This document shows positions 1-12,800 of a DNA stretch of 64,000 nt, piece by piece. A model generated the notes under the pieces. It made no database searches, was not told the origin of the DNA, and was given only the letters and a program-made list of their open reading frames with translations. Position 1 is the first letter of the stretch; the number at the start of each line of letters is the position of its first letter. Source of the DNA: Cyanoderma ruficeps (lineage: Eukaryota > Chordata > Aves > Passeriformes > Timaliidae); NCBI GenBank assembly GCA_008694505.1, contig VZDJ01000623.1:19029754-19093753 (forward strand), given 5' to 3'. Position numbers and translations under genes: made by a program.

Positions 1-141
1 GGTGTGCACACAGACCCATCCATCCTTGTCCCTATCCTATTGTTCTCCCTAGGCAAAAGGGATGAACACAGCTGCATCACCCTTCTCTCTCCTTCAGCAA
101 ACCACACTGCTTTTCCCTCCCCTCTGATGTTGGAGTCTCAC

Positions 142-3100
142 CATATTCCTCAACACTGAAGGTTTTTTGAGCCATGTTCTGCTGCACTGAGATAGTGTAA
201 GTCCCAAGGGATGCCTCAGATGCCAGAGGGAAGGATAGATCTACAATGCCATGATCTGACTTTACATTCAGCCACTCAGCAATACGGTTGTGTTCAGGAT
301 CCTGTTTGGAAAAGGAGACGCAGAGCCACAAGTTACGTTGGGAGCACAGGTACCTGGCAGATCCACCCATACTCAGGCACAAGAAGCCACAAGAAAGGCT
401 TAAACTTGACCCAGCAGGGAGGGCTCCAGATCACCAGGAGAGATACCTTCGCTTCCCTCCAGTATTATTTTAGTAAACTTTGGAATTACAAAGGCTACCA
501 AGAACAGTAAAGCTACTGGGAAGTGGCAACATCCTAACACCATGGGAAAGAGAAGCAGCTGTGCTGCATCTATTGAGCACCTGTCCCTGTGCTCTGTGCA
601 GACAGGGTGTTGGGCAAAGGTTTGGTACTGCCTGTCTTTTGCTGAGCTCTGTGCACCACAGAGGGACTGGGCTGAGAAAAACCCAGGCTGACCCCACAGA
701 CAAACCTTCAGCTGAACCTGAACTATAACCATAACTTCATGAAGTTTTTTGTGGCACAAATCTGGGAGCAAAAAGATGACGGTAGAAGAGACAGCTATAT
801 CCCTTTGGTCGCTTCTTTGTCGCTCACCTGTAGCCATATCTGGGAATACTGTAAAAACAAGAGAAACACTATCTCAGTTTCGTAGAACAGCATCCATGTG
901 AAACAGTATAAAGAACTCTGCTTTACACGGGTCCCTGAGCAGAAATTTCTGCCCCATCCAGACCCCACATGTTGTATTGCACTAATTAGCTAGTTTGTTT
1001 TGTTGCATTGCACTGGGTGTTTCTTGGCTGCACTTTCCTGTAAACCTTTGCATCTTCTTCACCTGATACCTTCTCTCTGCCCTCCCCCTGGGTCACCCCG
1101 TTGGTCAACAGACCCCTCTCCCCTCTCCTCCCCCTCTCCCCTAGGGCTTAAAACGCCCCAAACGGGGCGGGGGAGGAGGGGGGAGTCTGGTTCTCTTTTT
1201 CCTCCTGGATCTTAAGGTGTTAGTTCTACATTAAACCTGTGGGACTGTTTCCCACGAGGAATAAGAGCACCTTTTGTCTTTTATCTTCGTCCTAGCCCAG
1301 ATTGCCCCCCAAGGTCCACAGCTAACCAGGGCCAGACCATAGGGGTGTAGGAACTCGGGCACCCACAGTACATCTGCTCCTCCCTCTGTCCCAGCTTACG
1401 CTGCTCTTTCTCCAAGGGACCAGTGGATGAGTGGTTTTCTCCTAAGATAATTTATTCTTATGGTTTAACAGGCATGAAGGGAGATATCTCTTTCATGACC
1501 CTCTCAAAGTGTCTCACACTGAAGCTCCTACTTCTAGAAAGGCACAAGGTGATACTCACCTCATTTTTAATGACCTTAAGGTTCTCATCAAGGTTCACAA
1601 TTCGAAATTTCACTGTAGATATAAAGACAAACATAGTAAAGCATTCTGGCTGCAACAAGTCCTTGCACAAACCTGCTTCTCCTTTTCTATGCTGCAGTAT
1701 TCATGTCTCTCTGTTTACCTCAGAGATACTCAGGACTCTTCCCAAATAGCCCTCCCCAGCATCTCCCACCCCAGAGGGCTTTGTCTGGGAGGCTTATACA
1801 CAGCTGTGTGCTGCAGAAACCCACTGCCTTTACCTAGAAAGATTACAAAGTTGGAGCAAACAGTGGGGTTGTCTATAGTGGGGTCCATCTGCAGTCCATT
1901 CATCTTGTGAAGACTGGGGACTCTGTGATTCTACAGCTTGGAATTGACACTCTAGGTTTTACTGAAATATGAACAACAGTCTTCAAGGCTGTCCATTGTC
2001 CTGGAGAGTCCTGGCTTTCCCTTTAAGTCTCACTAGAGATATGACACCAAAACAACACCCAGGAGCAGCAGCCTGGGAGTTTGGTGTAGTGGACCTTGGA
2101 GGGGAACATCCTGACTCAGACTGTTCCTAGAAACACTGGATAATAGATCTACTTCCTTCCATCTCCAACACCCTTAGCTTGCTGTACTTGGTGAAATCTT
2201 CCCTCCAGGTGTGGCTGCTTTCTTGACCCTTCCCTCCCCTTTTCCATATGCCGCCTCCTTGCCTTACCTGTTTCTCCGGGTTTGTATAAGCCCTTGTCTG
2301 TCTCTATGAGAATTGCATTCTTCTGGGGCTTGACCAGAACTTTCTTGTGACCCTCAAGGAGCACATTGTCTCCACTGTGGATCCGGACATGCAGAAAAGC
2401 CACCTCCTCTGACTGTCAGATTAAAAAAAAAAAAAAAACACAACAAATTACCTCAGACTACAAAGAGCTTGAAAGAGAACAAGGCACTTTTCCTTCCAAA
2501 ATCTCCAATGTCCTCCTCCCCCTTTCTTCTCCTGTGGTTTAAATCTCTCCTTTCCCTAGTCATAGTCTTTTGTTGTTCAGCTTCTTCATTCTCTTTTCTT
2601 TGCCTTTCTTCTTGTCATGTTTGCCTCTTTGAACATTTATTTTTCCTCTTTGCTATATTTCCTGCCCTGCATCCCCAACATCAATATGGCTCAGGCACAG
2701 GAGAGGCTGAAGCCCTCTAATTTGTAGGAGAGGCAGACAAGAGACATATCCTACCTGTGTCTTGGAACCACCTCTTTTCTTGGGAATTAACATGAGGTCT
2801 GGCACCTAGGTTGATTGACACAAGGAAACAGAACAAAAATCATCAGAAACTCTGCATCTTATCACAGATATAAGACATCATCTCACTGTTAAAAAATCCC
2901 CAAACTTCAGAGTCCAAATTCTTCTGTATGACTCTGTAACCCACTTGTGATTCTAGGGAGAAGCAGTCACTGCCTTGTTCATGAACCTAATAGTGAACTA
3001 ACCAAGATGTCATTCTCCCACTTAACATAAATGTGAGAGTTTTATGGAACTAAGTAAAACCATAGGAAAGCCAGATCTGGAGTAATGGGAGATGGGATAG

Positions 3101-4920
3101 TGATGAGGCAAACACAGGACATCTCAGCATCAGAAAGACTGAGCTGAGCAAGAGAAAGGGTTTTTTTGGTGGTTTTTATTTCTTGCTAACAGCAGACTTC
3201 CTTGGCTTTCCAGAACCAGGAGTTGCTCTCTCCTAAGGGCTGGCAGCAAACTCCTAGTTAATCATTGTTGTGTTGATGTAAAAACCAAAAGTGACTACAG
3301 CCCCTCCTCGAATTCTGCTGAGTCTGCAGGGCAATGAGGGCATAGGAACAGCGACTTTGTGCAGTGCTGAGGAAGACAGGGGCAGTTTGTAGAGCCTCAG
3401 CACCACACACATCTCCATGGCTCTCCAGAAACATAGCTGAAGGTTCTAGTCAGTGTATCTACATAAGCTAACTACAGCAGTGAGCAGTGAAAGGAACTCA
3501 AGCCACTACAGAAATATCCAGACTGCCTCGGTGAAATTCAGTTCATTGTGGGTTCAGCACCACAACAACTAAATTAAAGCAAGCTCAATGTCCATGCAGG
3601 CTGCAACTACATCAGCCAACATAGATGCAGCTTTAGAGCAGAATGGTGCTCTTGGAGCTGAAGGGGCAGGCTCCTGAGGAAACAAGGCTGAAAATAATGT
3701 ATTCCAAGCATATTGACTTTTGCTGTGATATACAAGCACTTCTAGGGACAAAACACTGAGTAAACTGAAAATAAATATTTTGTACCATGCCTTAAGTAGG
3801 ATGAAATGTGCTGATACAGATCAAAAGAACAGGTTTTTTTCTACACAAGAAAGATTCCCTACTATCTTAGACTCCAGGACTGTTGTATTTTGCCTAGAAC
3901 TGGGAAGAAAATATACTGAGCCTGCTTGGAATCTATGGCAAGGAAAAGGACAGTGTGCCCAGAGAAGTGCAGTGCTCTTGTGTGAGTGTGAAAGCATCCA
4001 CTGTCAAATCAGTAGTCACATCCACACTCACCTGGAAGGTGATGCTCTGAAAAGTGCCTGGCTTCTCCACATCCTGCTCCACCAGTGTGTGATTCTGGGT
4101 TTTTGTCTGCAAGGTGACAGCCAGGTGGACGGCCTCAGTCAGGGAGCTGAAGTGAATGTAGAGCTTCTCCTCGTGGGACTGCTGAAGGACAGCAGGGAAC
4201 ACCACCATATAGTGACTAGAAGAGAGCAGTACGTGTTCCAAAACAGGTCAGAGGCTGGGGTGGACAGGCCAGAATCCACCTCTGCTGCTTTCATGAAGAG
4301 GTGGACCAAGGGTGAGAAAAGTCTGAAGGACTGCACTGAAGGATGTTTAGCACTTTTAAGCTCCTTTCCAAATGAGAAGGGAGGAATATGCATGCCCAGT
4401 ATAGAGAACTCCCAATTTCTCTGTGTCACCACCCTGCCACCAGCCAGGACACAGCTGCCCAGTCCACAAAGCTCCAGTTGCAAGTACACACAGAGCATGG
4501 CTGTGTGAGGAAGCCAAAGAAGCCAAACATTCAGTGGCTGAGGCATAAGGCTCCCATCCTCACACCAGACTTCACCTCCACCAGCACACCATGAACAGAG
4601 GCAAAACTCCTGTGGCCTCTGTAGCTTTGTGGTGTGTGCGGGGCAGTTCCTGCACAAGCCAACACCAGGGGCTGCCCCCGCAGCAGTGCTCAGTGTCTGG
4701 GACTCTGCAGGAGCTGCTTCTGCTCAGCCTTCCTGGGAGCCAGGCCCCCACCATCCAGCTCTGTGATGCCAGAGAGTGCAGCCCCTCAGTACCACCCTTC
4801 AACAACAGGCCCTTCCACCAAGCCCCCCAAAATCAAAAGGAGAGAGTCTCACGGTTCCAGGCTTGCTGCAGCTGCAACTGGGAATAGGGTCAGGGCTAAG
4901 AGGAGCAGTGGTGCTCCCAT
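142..4920 (-). CDS. Gene 1: alpha-2-macroglobulin-like protease inhibitor, 5' part (exons 1-6)
   Basis: This is the N-terminal part of a secreted A2M-family protease trap; the rest lies beyond the left edge. Exons, in transcript order: 4920-4853, 4215-4032, 2412-2268, 1612-1560, 848-828 and 301-142. All have GT-AG borders, and they join in frame to 210 codons plus one base. The 53-nt fourth exon and 21-nt fifth exon match the lengths seen in the other genes here. Exon 1 encodes a signal peptide; exons 2-6 encode macroglobulin domains MG1 to about MG2. Recognisable family motifs are YKPGET (exon 3), VKFRIVNLDEN (exon 4), DPEHNRIAEW and FSVEEYG (exon 6). The start is the only ATG followed by a hydrophobic stretch and a phase-compatible donor. 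Oddity: the conserved MG1 cysteine pair is missing. The family is certain; which avian paralogue (ovostatin-like or A2ML-like) is not. Confidence 0.9.
970..1330. mobile_element. Possible degenerate LTR-like segment in gene 1 intron 4
   Basis: Between exons 5 and 4 of gene 1 lies a stretch that looks like the end of a retroviral LTR. It has a C-rich tract, a TTAAAA box, a GC-rich inverted repeat (CGCCCC AAA CGGGGCG, 1153-1168), ATTAAA and AATAAG poly(A)-like signals, then a pyrimidine-rich U5-like stretch. I could not find clear terminal TG/CA ends or a target-site duplication. No coding sequence is visible. Confidence 0.3.
4032..4215 (-). other. Gene 1 exon 2, MG1 domain lacking both conserved cysteines
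   Basis: The 184-nt exon encodes HYMVVFPAVLQQ through FQSITFQ. In family members the strand after the PAVL motif carries a Cys (gene 2 TVCLQL, gene 3 RACLDL) that pairs with a Cys near the exon end (gene 2 FFHCTNF, gene 3 IFECTRF). Here the two positions are Tyr (KLYIHF) and Ser (FQSITF). Splice sites and frame are intact. Confidence 0.85.
4853..4920 (-). other. Gene 1 exon 1, signal peptide
   Basis: The first coding exon is 68 nt. It starts MGAPLLLLALTLFPV and continues with an Ala-rich cleavage zone before SLE. It ends in phase 2 at a GTGAGA donor, and exon 2 completes the proline codon. A Leu-rich core followed by small residues is a classical secretory signal. The 5' UTR start is not visible. 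A weak TATA-like TATTTA lies about 80 bases upstream on the minus strand, near 5000. Confidence 0.85.
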
Positions 4921-6763
4921 TGCTTGGGCTGGGACAGACAGATGACAAGATCCACACTGGAGGAGAGAACTGCATGAACTGATGGGTTGGAGCAATCCTA
5001 AATACCCCCTCAGACACTCCTAGGTTCAAAGAGTAGGGGAGTTAATATATGGAGATAATATTTTTTCTAGGCTAATGACATCAGCTAATATTTACTTGCT
5101 CCCACCAACAGCAGAGTGAAGGTCACATAGCACAGCTCTCCATCCACGTTTACATTCAGATGGTATTCCAGGCCGTGGGTGCCAGGACACTGAGAAGGGA
5201 TATGTGGAAATACATATCTCTGACTCAGACTGAAGGGGTCTTGGGAGAGTCTCATCTCATCTGTGGTTGATCTGGATCCTGGCTGTAGTGTCTGATGAGA
5301 GCCAAGTCTGCACATCAGCTACTGTCCTCAGCTTGTAAAAAGGATCCTCAGCTTGATCTTCCCCTCATCCAGTCATTTACTCTGAGCTTCGAGTGAAAAC
5401 CTTTCAAATCACCTCCATTCTGTGCATCACTACCTCTTTTCCACCCATCCATCCCAGCCATCTCTGATCCTCCTGGGTACAGAATCTTTTCCAGGGCAGT
5501 TCCTGCTGTGTATGCCAACTCCTCTCATAGTTCCACTGTTAGGCCTTTCCAAATAAAGTATGACATTTAAAGTCCACACATATTTTATCAGATCTCTACT
5601 TTACATGTGCCCAAGCTGGATGCCCAGTCTTCTGATAGATTCCCCCAGCCATAAGGTGATTCTACACTGACACCACCACCCATCTCCTCCAGACTCTCCC
5701 CAGGCACTGCAGTCTCATGTTTCCACCTCCTGAGTGGCAGCAGTAAAGTCCACAGGGCTTGGATGGATTTGCCCTCTAGTTACAACCTCACATGAAGGTG
5801 AACATTCTCATTCTGTCCTGGCCCCTGCTGTGTTTTAGCAGAGCACAACCAAAGGTACAAAAGCCCAGAGAGAATTTGCCATCCACCCCCGTCTTTCTCC
5901 CGGCTGAAGCAATCCCCTGGATTTACTTTGGCACAGTCCCCATGTGTGTGCTTAGCACCCACTCTCTTAGACCACAGTCTGATGTAACAGGGGCACACCA
6001 GCCTTTAATCTAGCACTGGCATTGCAGATAAACCTCAGGTTTAAAGCACTGTATGTCACTGATCTGGGAGCATATTTGAGTCTCCAAACTTAAAATGGGG
6101 CTTAAGTTTAAGTCTAAACTTGAAGTTTAATGAGACAACAGAAAGACAACCAAAAGATAATAAAATGCTAAAGTTCTTCCCTTACTCCAGGGAGGAATGG
6201 GGACCCTGGCAGAGCTGCATGTGAAGCCCTGGGCTGGTCCAGCTGGAGGCTGCAGGTCAGGAGTGAAATTTCAGCAAGAAGCAAATAGTACCTAAGAAGT
6301 TTTACAGAAGTAGAACCACGGAGAAAAATCCACTGGCATCACAAAGAATTAATTTGTATCCAAATGCTTCTGATGATGTCCCAGTAAAAAAAAATTAAAA
6401 ATTTGGCTCCTGTACCAAATACAGTAACTGAGTACTCCTGCTCCCAGCAGCTGTGCTGCATGATGCAGACAAGCCCTCTCCCAGAGAAACACCAACAAGC
6501 CTTACAAAGTCTCGAAGCAGCTGCCTCTGGTTTGTAGGCAGTAAACACTGTCGCCACCCCTTTCTCCCGCCCACATTCCAGCCACGAGCAGCCTGATCTC
6601 CACCTTGGTTTTGAAGCCAAGGGAGGAACGGGCGTCTAGTCAGGGCAGGAGTTGTGCCTTTAGCTCTGGATGAGGGGGAGAAGGAAGACAGTAGGAGCAG
6701 GGGCCAAGGGGGTACCGAGGAGTGGCTAAGCTTTCCTTGGAGGAATTCGACCTGCAATCAGCT
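4921..6763. promoter_or_regulatory. Shared divergent promoter region between genes 1 and 2
   Basis: This 1.84-kb interval separates the start codons of two divergently transcribed A2M-like genes, so it must hold both 5' UTRs and both proximal promoters. I see no coding exon, tRNA or clear repeat. The gene 1 side has only a weak TATTTA (near 5000, minus strand). The gene 2 side has no convincing TATA box in the 150 bases before ATG 6764. Position is solid; regulatory content is inference. Confidence 0.5.
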
Positions 6764-6834
6764 ATGTGGAGGATCATTTTCCTGTGGGGCTGCATCCTTC
6801 TCCTGCCCAGCACAGCTGGAATGCCTGCAATGCT
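6764..6834 (+). other. Gene 2 exon 1, signal peptide
   Basis: The 71-nt coding part of exon 1 encodes [19 protein letters not shown] and then MPAM. It ends in phase 2 before GTAAGA. The hydrophobic core followed by PSTAG is a good signal-peptide cleavage context. The next exon, at 8976, completes a Leu codon and reads [13 protein letters not shown]. Intron 1 (6835-8975) contains no recognisable gene. Confidence 0.88.
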
Positions 6835-9800
6835 GTAAGAACTTAGCTGCTTTGCAAATGTGCTCTGGTCTGTGAGGGATCCTGGAGGGAGGGTGGCAGT
6901 ATGACAGAAATGGGACAGAAGTCTGAAGGTGAGGAGTGTTTCTCCAGAGAGGCATAATTTCTCATGTTCCCAAGGTTTTGTTTGGTTTCCATGTGCCGTT
7001 TCCCCACATTCCCCCTGCTAATTGGCTCTTCTTTTAGTGCCTTTGATGTAGACTGTGTAATTTCAGCAAGGACTCAAGCAGAACAACTCTGCCAGCTTTC
7101 TGCATGTGCTTAATTCTGACCTGCCAATGCTTCATGTCTCATACTGTGTTCCAAAATACGTTTCCTTTGGGCTAAGCTTTTCTTCCCAGAGTCATAGGTC
7201 ACCATTAACAGTTTAGCCAGCAAAGCTGAGTGTCTTTACAAAGTGAGCAAACGTGAGCCCCAGTATCTGATAGGGATTCTCTTGGTAAAGCAGTGTGTTC
7301 ATTCAGGCTTGGCTGGCCATCTGCTGCCCCCACAGCTTTTCTCAGACCTCTGTCAAGGACAATTCCCAGCACAGCTTCTCTTCATATACTTTGTCAGGAA
7401 TGCAACTCCTGTTCCAGCAGGCACTGCTGTGATATCCTGGCTTGTGAACTTGTTCTTGCTTCTTTGAAGGCGTTTGCTTTTGCAGCCATGGCACAAGTGC
7501 AAACAAAAGCACGACTGTGCTTGAACAATAGATGTTACAGTGAAAAATATGGCAGTGGGTTGTAGCTGGGTTCCCTCCTGCTGCCTGTGGCATGGCATGC
7601 ACAAGCCTAGTTTTAAAAAACTTCTCCAGTGGGAGTACTTCCTCTAGGACGTGTTCCATAGGCTGACAAGGTCCCATGCAAACAATGTGCTTTACTGCTG
7701 TCTGCTTGCCACTGTTAAACCTTCAGCATGAAGCTTTTCTTTATGGAAATACCATTTGCTTCAATAGGTTGTCTGTTGTCCTGCCTGTATTCCAATCTTT
7801 TTCATAGACTCATGATCCAGCTTGGATCTTGGGACCCGTGGATGACAGCCCCAGAGATGTTCTTTCTTACTTTTACAGCTCAGAAGGGAAGGGCAAGGGA
7901 TGAATTTTTAAAGGGGTGTAAGAAAATATTCCAGAGTAAAGGATAATTAAGAACAAAGGAGGTATGGGAGGTTTCAAGCAGTGAATTTTCAGTGCTCATC
8001 CTATCCTTTGGCACAAGTGGCAGGAGGGAGGTGCCATGAGTCAGCGTAAGTAGGAAAAACAAAATGTTGTTGGTGTGTGTTTTGAGATCCCCAAGGCAGC
8101 TTGGCAGGATTCAAGTGTGACAGCAGTGAAAGTCTCTTGGCCAGTAGGACTTTGACTCCCTCTCGCCAGGGTGCTGAGCTCCAGCTGAAAACTGCCAGCA
8201 AGTCACCACCCTTCCTCCTGATTTTCTGATCCTTCCAGGTCCTGCCCTCTGCTTCCTGCAAAACATGCTGCTGGCTGATCCTGTCCAGAGGCAGTGAGTG
8301 GGAGGAGTCATTGATAGGAATTTTGAAATCTGCTTGAATGTTGGCATTTATGTTGGTCCTAGATGCTACAGTACAGTAAAAGTTGAAAAAGAAACTGTGA
8401 ACAGCTTTTTGGTGTTATGGATGCAGCTCAGAGTAGATGCAGAGGTGGGAGAACAAGTAGAGATCAAAGAGGCCAAGAGTGTCAGGAGCTGAGGTGAAGG
8501 TGCTCATCAGTCTCTGTGGCTGGGACATGAAGCTGGGACACTGGGTCCCTCACATAGGGATCTACAGCATTGTTTCTGAGCCCAAGAGTAGTAGGAAAAC
8601 CAACAAACAAAACGGATGGAGATAATGTGGTGTCATTCAGTGAAAACATTGAAGACTTGGGAAACCTGCAGAGGCTCAAGCTGCTGCTGATCCCTTGGGT
8701 GACGCGGGGAGATCCCTTCACCTTATTTTCACTTTCAATTTGTAAGTCAATGACTTTATAATTTTGTAGGTGCATGAAGCACATTTAATGTGCTGCCTCA
8801 TTGTCAATGTCTGCAGTACCCATGGATGAGAACACTGTCATGTCCTACTGGTGTCATGACAGTGGAATGAAGAGACCAGAAGTCTTTTAGGAAGTACCTA
8901 AATAGGTTTTGACCTGCCCTCTTAGAAAGTCAGTTTAACCTGACTCTCCCTTTCTCTCTCTCTTTCTCTCAACAGAAACTATGCTGTGGCAATACCATCT
9001 CAGCTCTACTACCCCTTCTCAGAGACAGTATGTCTCCAGCTCAGCAGAGAGAAAGCAGTCCCAATCCATGTGTCAGTCACCTTGCAAAGCAAAGCTGGGA
9101 ATCAGACTCTAATCACACAGTCCATCTCTCAGTTCCCCTTCTTTCATTGCACAAACTTCCAGGTGAGGAAGATGCTTTTAAGGGTTGTCACTGGGGTGGA
9201 TATTGCATGGGTTCTGCTCTTGCTGGGCAGGAATGTGAAGAATTGTGTCTTCCCAAGAGGACATCTTAATTGGCCAGTGAATCTTCTGCTCCAGCCTGCA
9301 TAGGTCTGCCAGTGTCCTTCCCGCTATGTAGCCCCACTAATATTTTACCCTTCTAGAAAACTTTTTGAAATGTTCTGTGAAGTCTTTCCAGGCAAGAAGG
9401 ACTAGAGCAACCCAAAAGTAATATCATAATCATTATTGTAAAAACCTCAGTGAATGGATCCACCCTGAATGATGTTTATACCTGCAGGTTCCTCCTCCTG
9501 TTGGAAACCTTGATGAAGTGGCTTTTGTTGTTATCACAGTCATGGAAGCCAACTCGGAGTTCCAGAAGAAACAGAAAGTCCTGATCAAGCATGCAGACAA
9601 GAAGACTTTTATCCAGACAGACAAACCTGTGTACAAACCTGGACAGATTGGTATGGACAGAATGCCATGTCTTGTGAGAGAGAGAGTGGTCCACAGGCCA
9701 CAAAATGTGGGGTACTCTGTAGTCCTCTGAGCAGGACCTGCTCAGGAAGGGAGATGGGCCACAGGCTTCCTTCTAGGCTTTGAGGGATTTGGGAATATCT

Positions 9801-12800
9801 CTCTCCTGTCAGCGTGCCATATGCCAGTGTGAACAGGGCTTGTGTGTTTTCCTTGATGCATGAGGAAAGATTTAGAAGCCACGGAGTTATATTCCAGTCA
9901 AAGCCATTACTGTCTGTCAGGGCCCTAAATCCCTCTTTTCCCCACAGATTTCCTCAGGTGAGGATTGCAGTCCTACAGGTCCTACCACTGCCTTAGCACA
10001 GCTCAGATCACCACAGGGTTCAGCTTTTTCCCCATGCCTCTCTACACTTTCCACTGGGATGATCTTCACTGCAGGCAAGACTGAGTGGCCCACCACAGCT
10101 CTACTGTCCAGAAAAATGCTCTTTCCCACCAGCACAGCCAGCATTCCCAGAAACCCCACACTGCCTCTCCTAACACTTTTTTCTTCCTAGCAGGCTGCCA
10201 GCTCCTAGCAGGGCTTTGGGCATAGGCCTAGAGTGGATGGCTCTATCTGCTGCCCACATCCTCTCAGGGAAGCAGTGTACACATCTTTCTTAGCCATGTG
10301 TTCTTGTTGTTTACTATTGAGAGAGTTGATTTCATTTCAGCCATTCCTGTTTTCCTTTTGCTTTATAGTCAAGTTGCGGATTGTGACCTTGGATCAGAAC
10401 TTTATTGCCAGCAGTGAAACAGTAAGTCAAGAGGAAAGATACCTGAAGTCTGGAAATGTTATGAGCTGCCTGCATGTCTTCTAGATCAGTGCTTGGCCCA
10501 GAGAGTAGATGTGTGTACAGCTGGTCTCAAAATTGCTTTTTGAGTGTTGGGCACCATCTGCAAAACAGGAGCTGCTCATGATGTTGGGTTATGGGCAGTC
10601 CCTGGGAATTGCTTAGAGAAGACAGATGGATGGTTGGGGAAATAAAAAATACCAGGAAGGTGGATGATAACTTACCTGGAAGCATCCCACCAGTAACTGT
10701 TGTTTCCTCCCCACAGCAACGCCTGGTGGAACTGAAGGTAAAGCTCTTGCTTTATTGAAAGTGATGAACTCTTCTCACCTTGAGGAAGACACAGGTTTGG
10801 AGATGGTGGTAGGGAAAAATGGATGCAGAAAGTCAGTTACCTCAGGATGAATGGGAACAGTCCTTGACTGCTTGTCCTTCCTTTATTCCATGTCGACAAA
10901 AGTTTGGCAGAGCAGTGTCATGACACTGATCACACAGGGATCGCTGCAGGAAATCATGGGTGCCACTGAAAACCAGCAAACCTTCCTAGAATTCTATTCC
11001 CCCTAGCCTATGAATTGAAGACTTGTGAAAATCCTGAAGTTTCCTTAAGGAGACTTTAATATTTACCATATAGAAAATCAAAGTTTGACCAGTTAGTATT
11101 GTGACTGCACAGCTAGAAACAATTCCTAAAGCAACTTTCAGGCTATTATTCTTAAAATCTGTTCAGTGTAATCACTGTGCTGGGGAAAGACACCTGAAAG
11201 TGGTGGTGGGGTTTGTAATACCCATACAGAGAGGTCAGAGTCCCAACTAGGAATGAGTAGTAGTTAATGTACACGTCATACCCAGCAAGGAATCATTACA
11301 TAAACACACAGTTTCTGAGACACCTATGCAATACTTTATGCCAGCTTATGCAAACATACCACTCTGATCCAGCTTCACCTTTTCCAACAGCAGTGCTCAC
11401 TCATTCCACATGAGATTCCCCTCACCCATCAACTCATCACAAAGCTCCTACTGGCTGGGCAGGGCAGCTGTACCCAGAGTTCTGCATCCTGCCCTCCCAG
11501 AACCAGCAGTGGGAAAACACTGTGCTTCATGATTGGGCCTCAATGGTTCCCCTGCAGGGAGCCCTGGACTCGTTTTGCCTTTCTTTCCTGGGGATTCAAG
11601 ACATCACTCCCTAGAAATCACTCCCCAGTAGCTCATGCCTTGAGCAGAATGTCTCCACGGTGACCTCGTGGGCTGTGCCAGCTCAGGTGACCACAGAGAT
11701 CTCTAAGAAGGACCACTTCTTTCTTTTAGTGAGACAGGCAGGCAGTAAATAACAGTTTTGCAGCAGTCAGAGATGGCAGTGCCACCAGGGAACAATGACA
11801 TGATAGATTTACTTTGTCAATGAGACAAGGAAAAAAGCCCTTTCCTCTTTGAGCTTGGACTCACCTGAGCACTGTAGCTGTGCCATAGACCTGGGCTTTC
11901 AGGACAAGAGAATATGTGGTCAGACCAAGCCCTGGGATCTTGGACATCCTGCAAAAGAGTCTTTTTGTTCTGGGAAATAACTACTCTCTACTACACCTGT
12001 GCAGGACCCCAAAGGGAACCGAATTGCACAGTGGCTGGATGTCAGACCTGTGGGAGGCATTGTGGATCTGTCCTTCCCGCTGGCTGCAGAAGCACCGGTT
12101 GGAGAGTACACCATCAAAATGCCTGACCTCACACGCACCTTCAGGGTAGAGGAGTATGGTAAGAGCCTCAGGAAGCTGGTGGCAGGCAGAGAAAGGTGTA
12201 TTGCCAGCCTCCAGCCCCGCCCTCACACAGAGCTGGATGGGCCATACAGCTGTGAACAGCTGTGCTGGTTGTGCTGTCTCCTGGGAAGTGCAACTGCCTG
12301 CCCCTAGGTGTAATCACTGACCTTCACCCAGGTCCACCAGCTTTCTCCTCCCCCATGTCCTGAGGATGGGACTGAGACAGTGTCCCACAGCTGTGCTCTG
12401 GGGAGCAGACTCAAGCTGCCTACTCCCATCCCATTCTCCTAGCTGGGCTGTTGGTGTATTCCTACCAGGCCCCGTGCTGGTAGTCAGGGAATGAAAAGAG
12501 AGATATTTTTCTTCTGTAAACAACCACTTAGGAAGGATTAGAGCAAATTAAGTCTTTCTGTTCTCACTGAATTATATTTCTCTTGCTTTCACACAGTGCT
12601 GCCCAAGTTCAGTGTCTCCATCCAGATGCCTCAGGTGGTCACCATCCTAGAGGAAAACTTCCCTCTCCACGTCTGTGGCATGTGAGCTGACTTATCGTGG
12701 CAGAAGGTGCATTTTTACTGGTTTGGAAAATGCACAGCCATCAATAACTGAGCTCAAAATTATCTCTGCCAACCCTACCCCCACCCCAAGAGTTGCTACC

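Noticed and set aside
3780..4508. 242-codon plus-strand open frame
   Set aside because: It is antisense to gene 1 exon 2 and flanking introns; the minus strand has the clear A2M-family exon, and the plus-strand translation has no recognisable motif.
7342..7677. 111-codon minus-strand open frame in gene 2 intron 1
   Set aside because: Overlaps other open frames on both strands, has no known domain and no splice partners.
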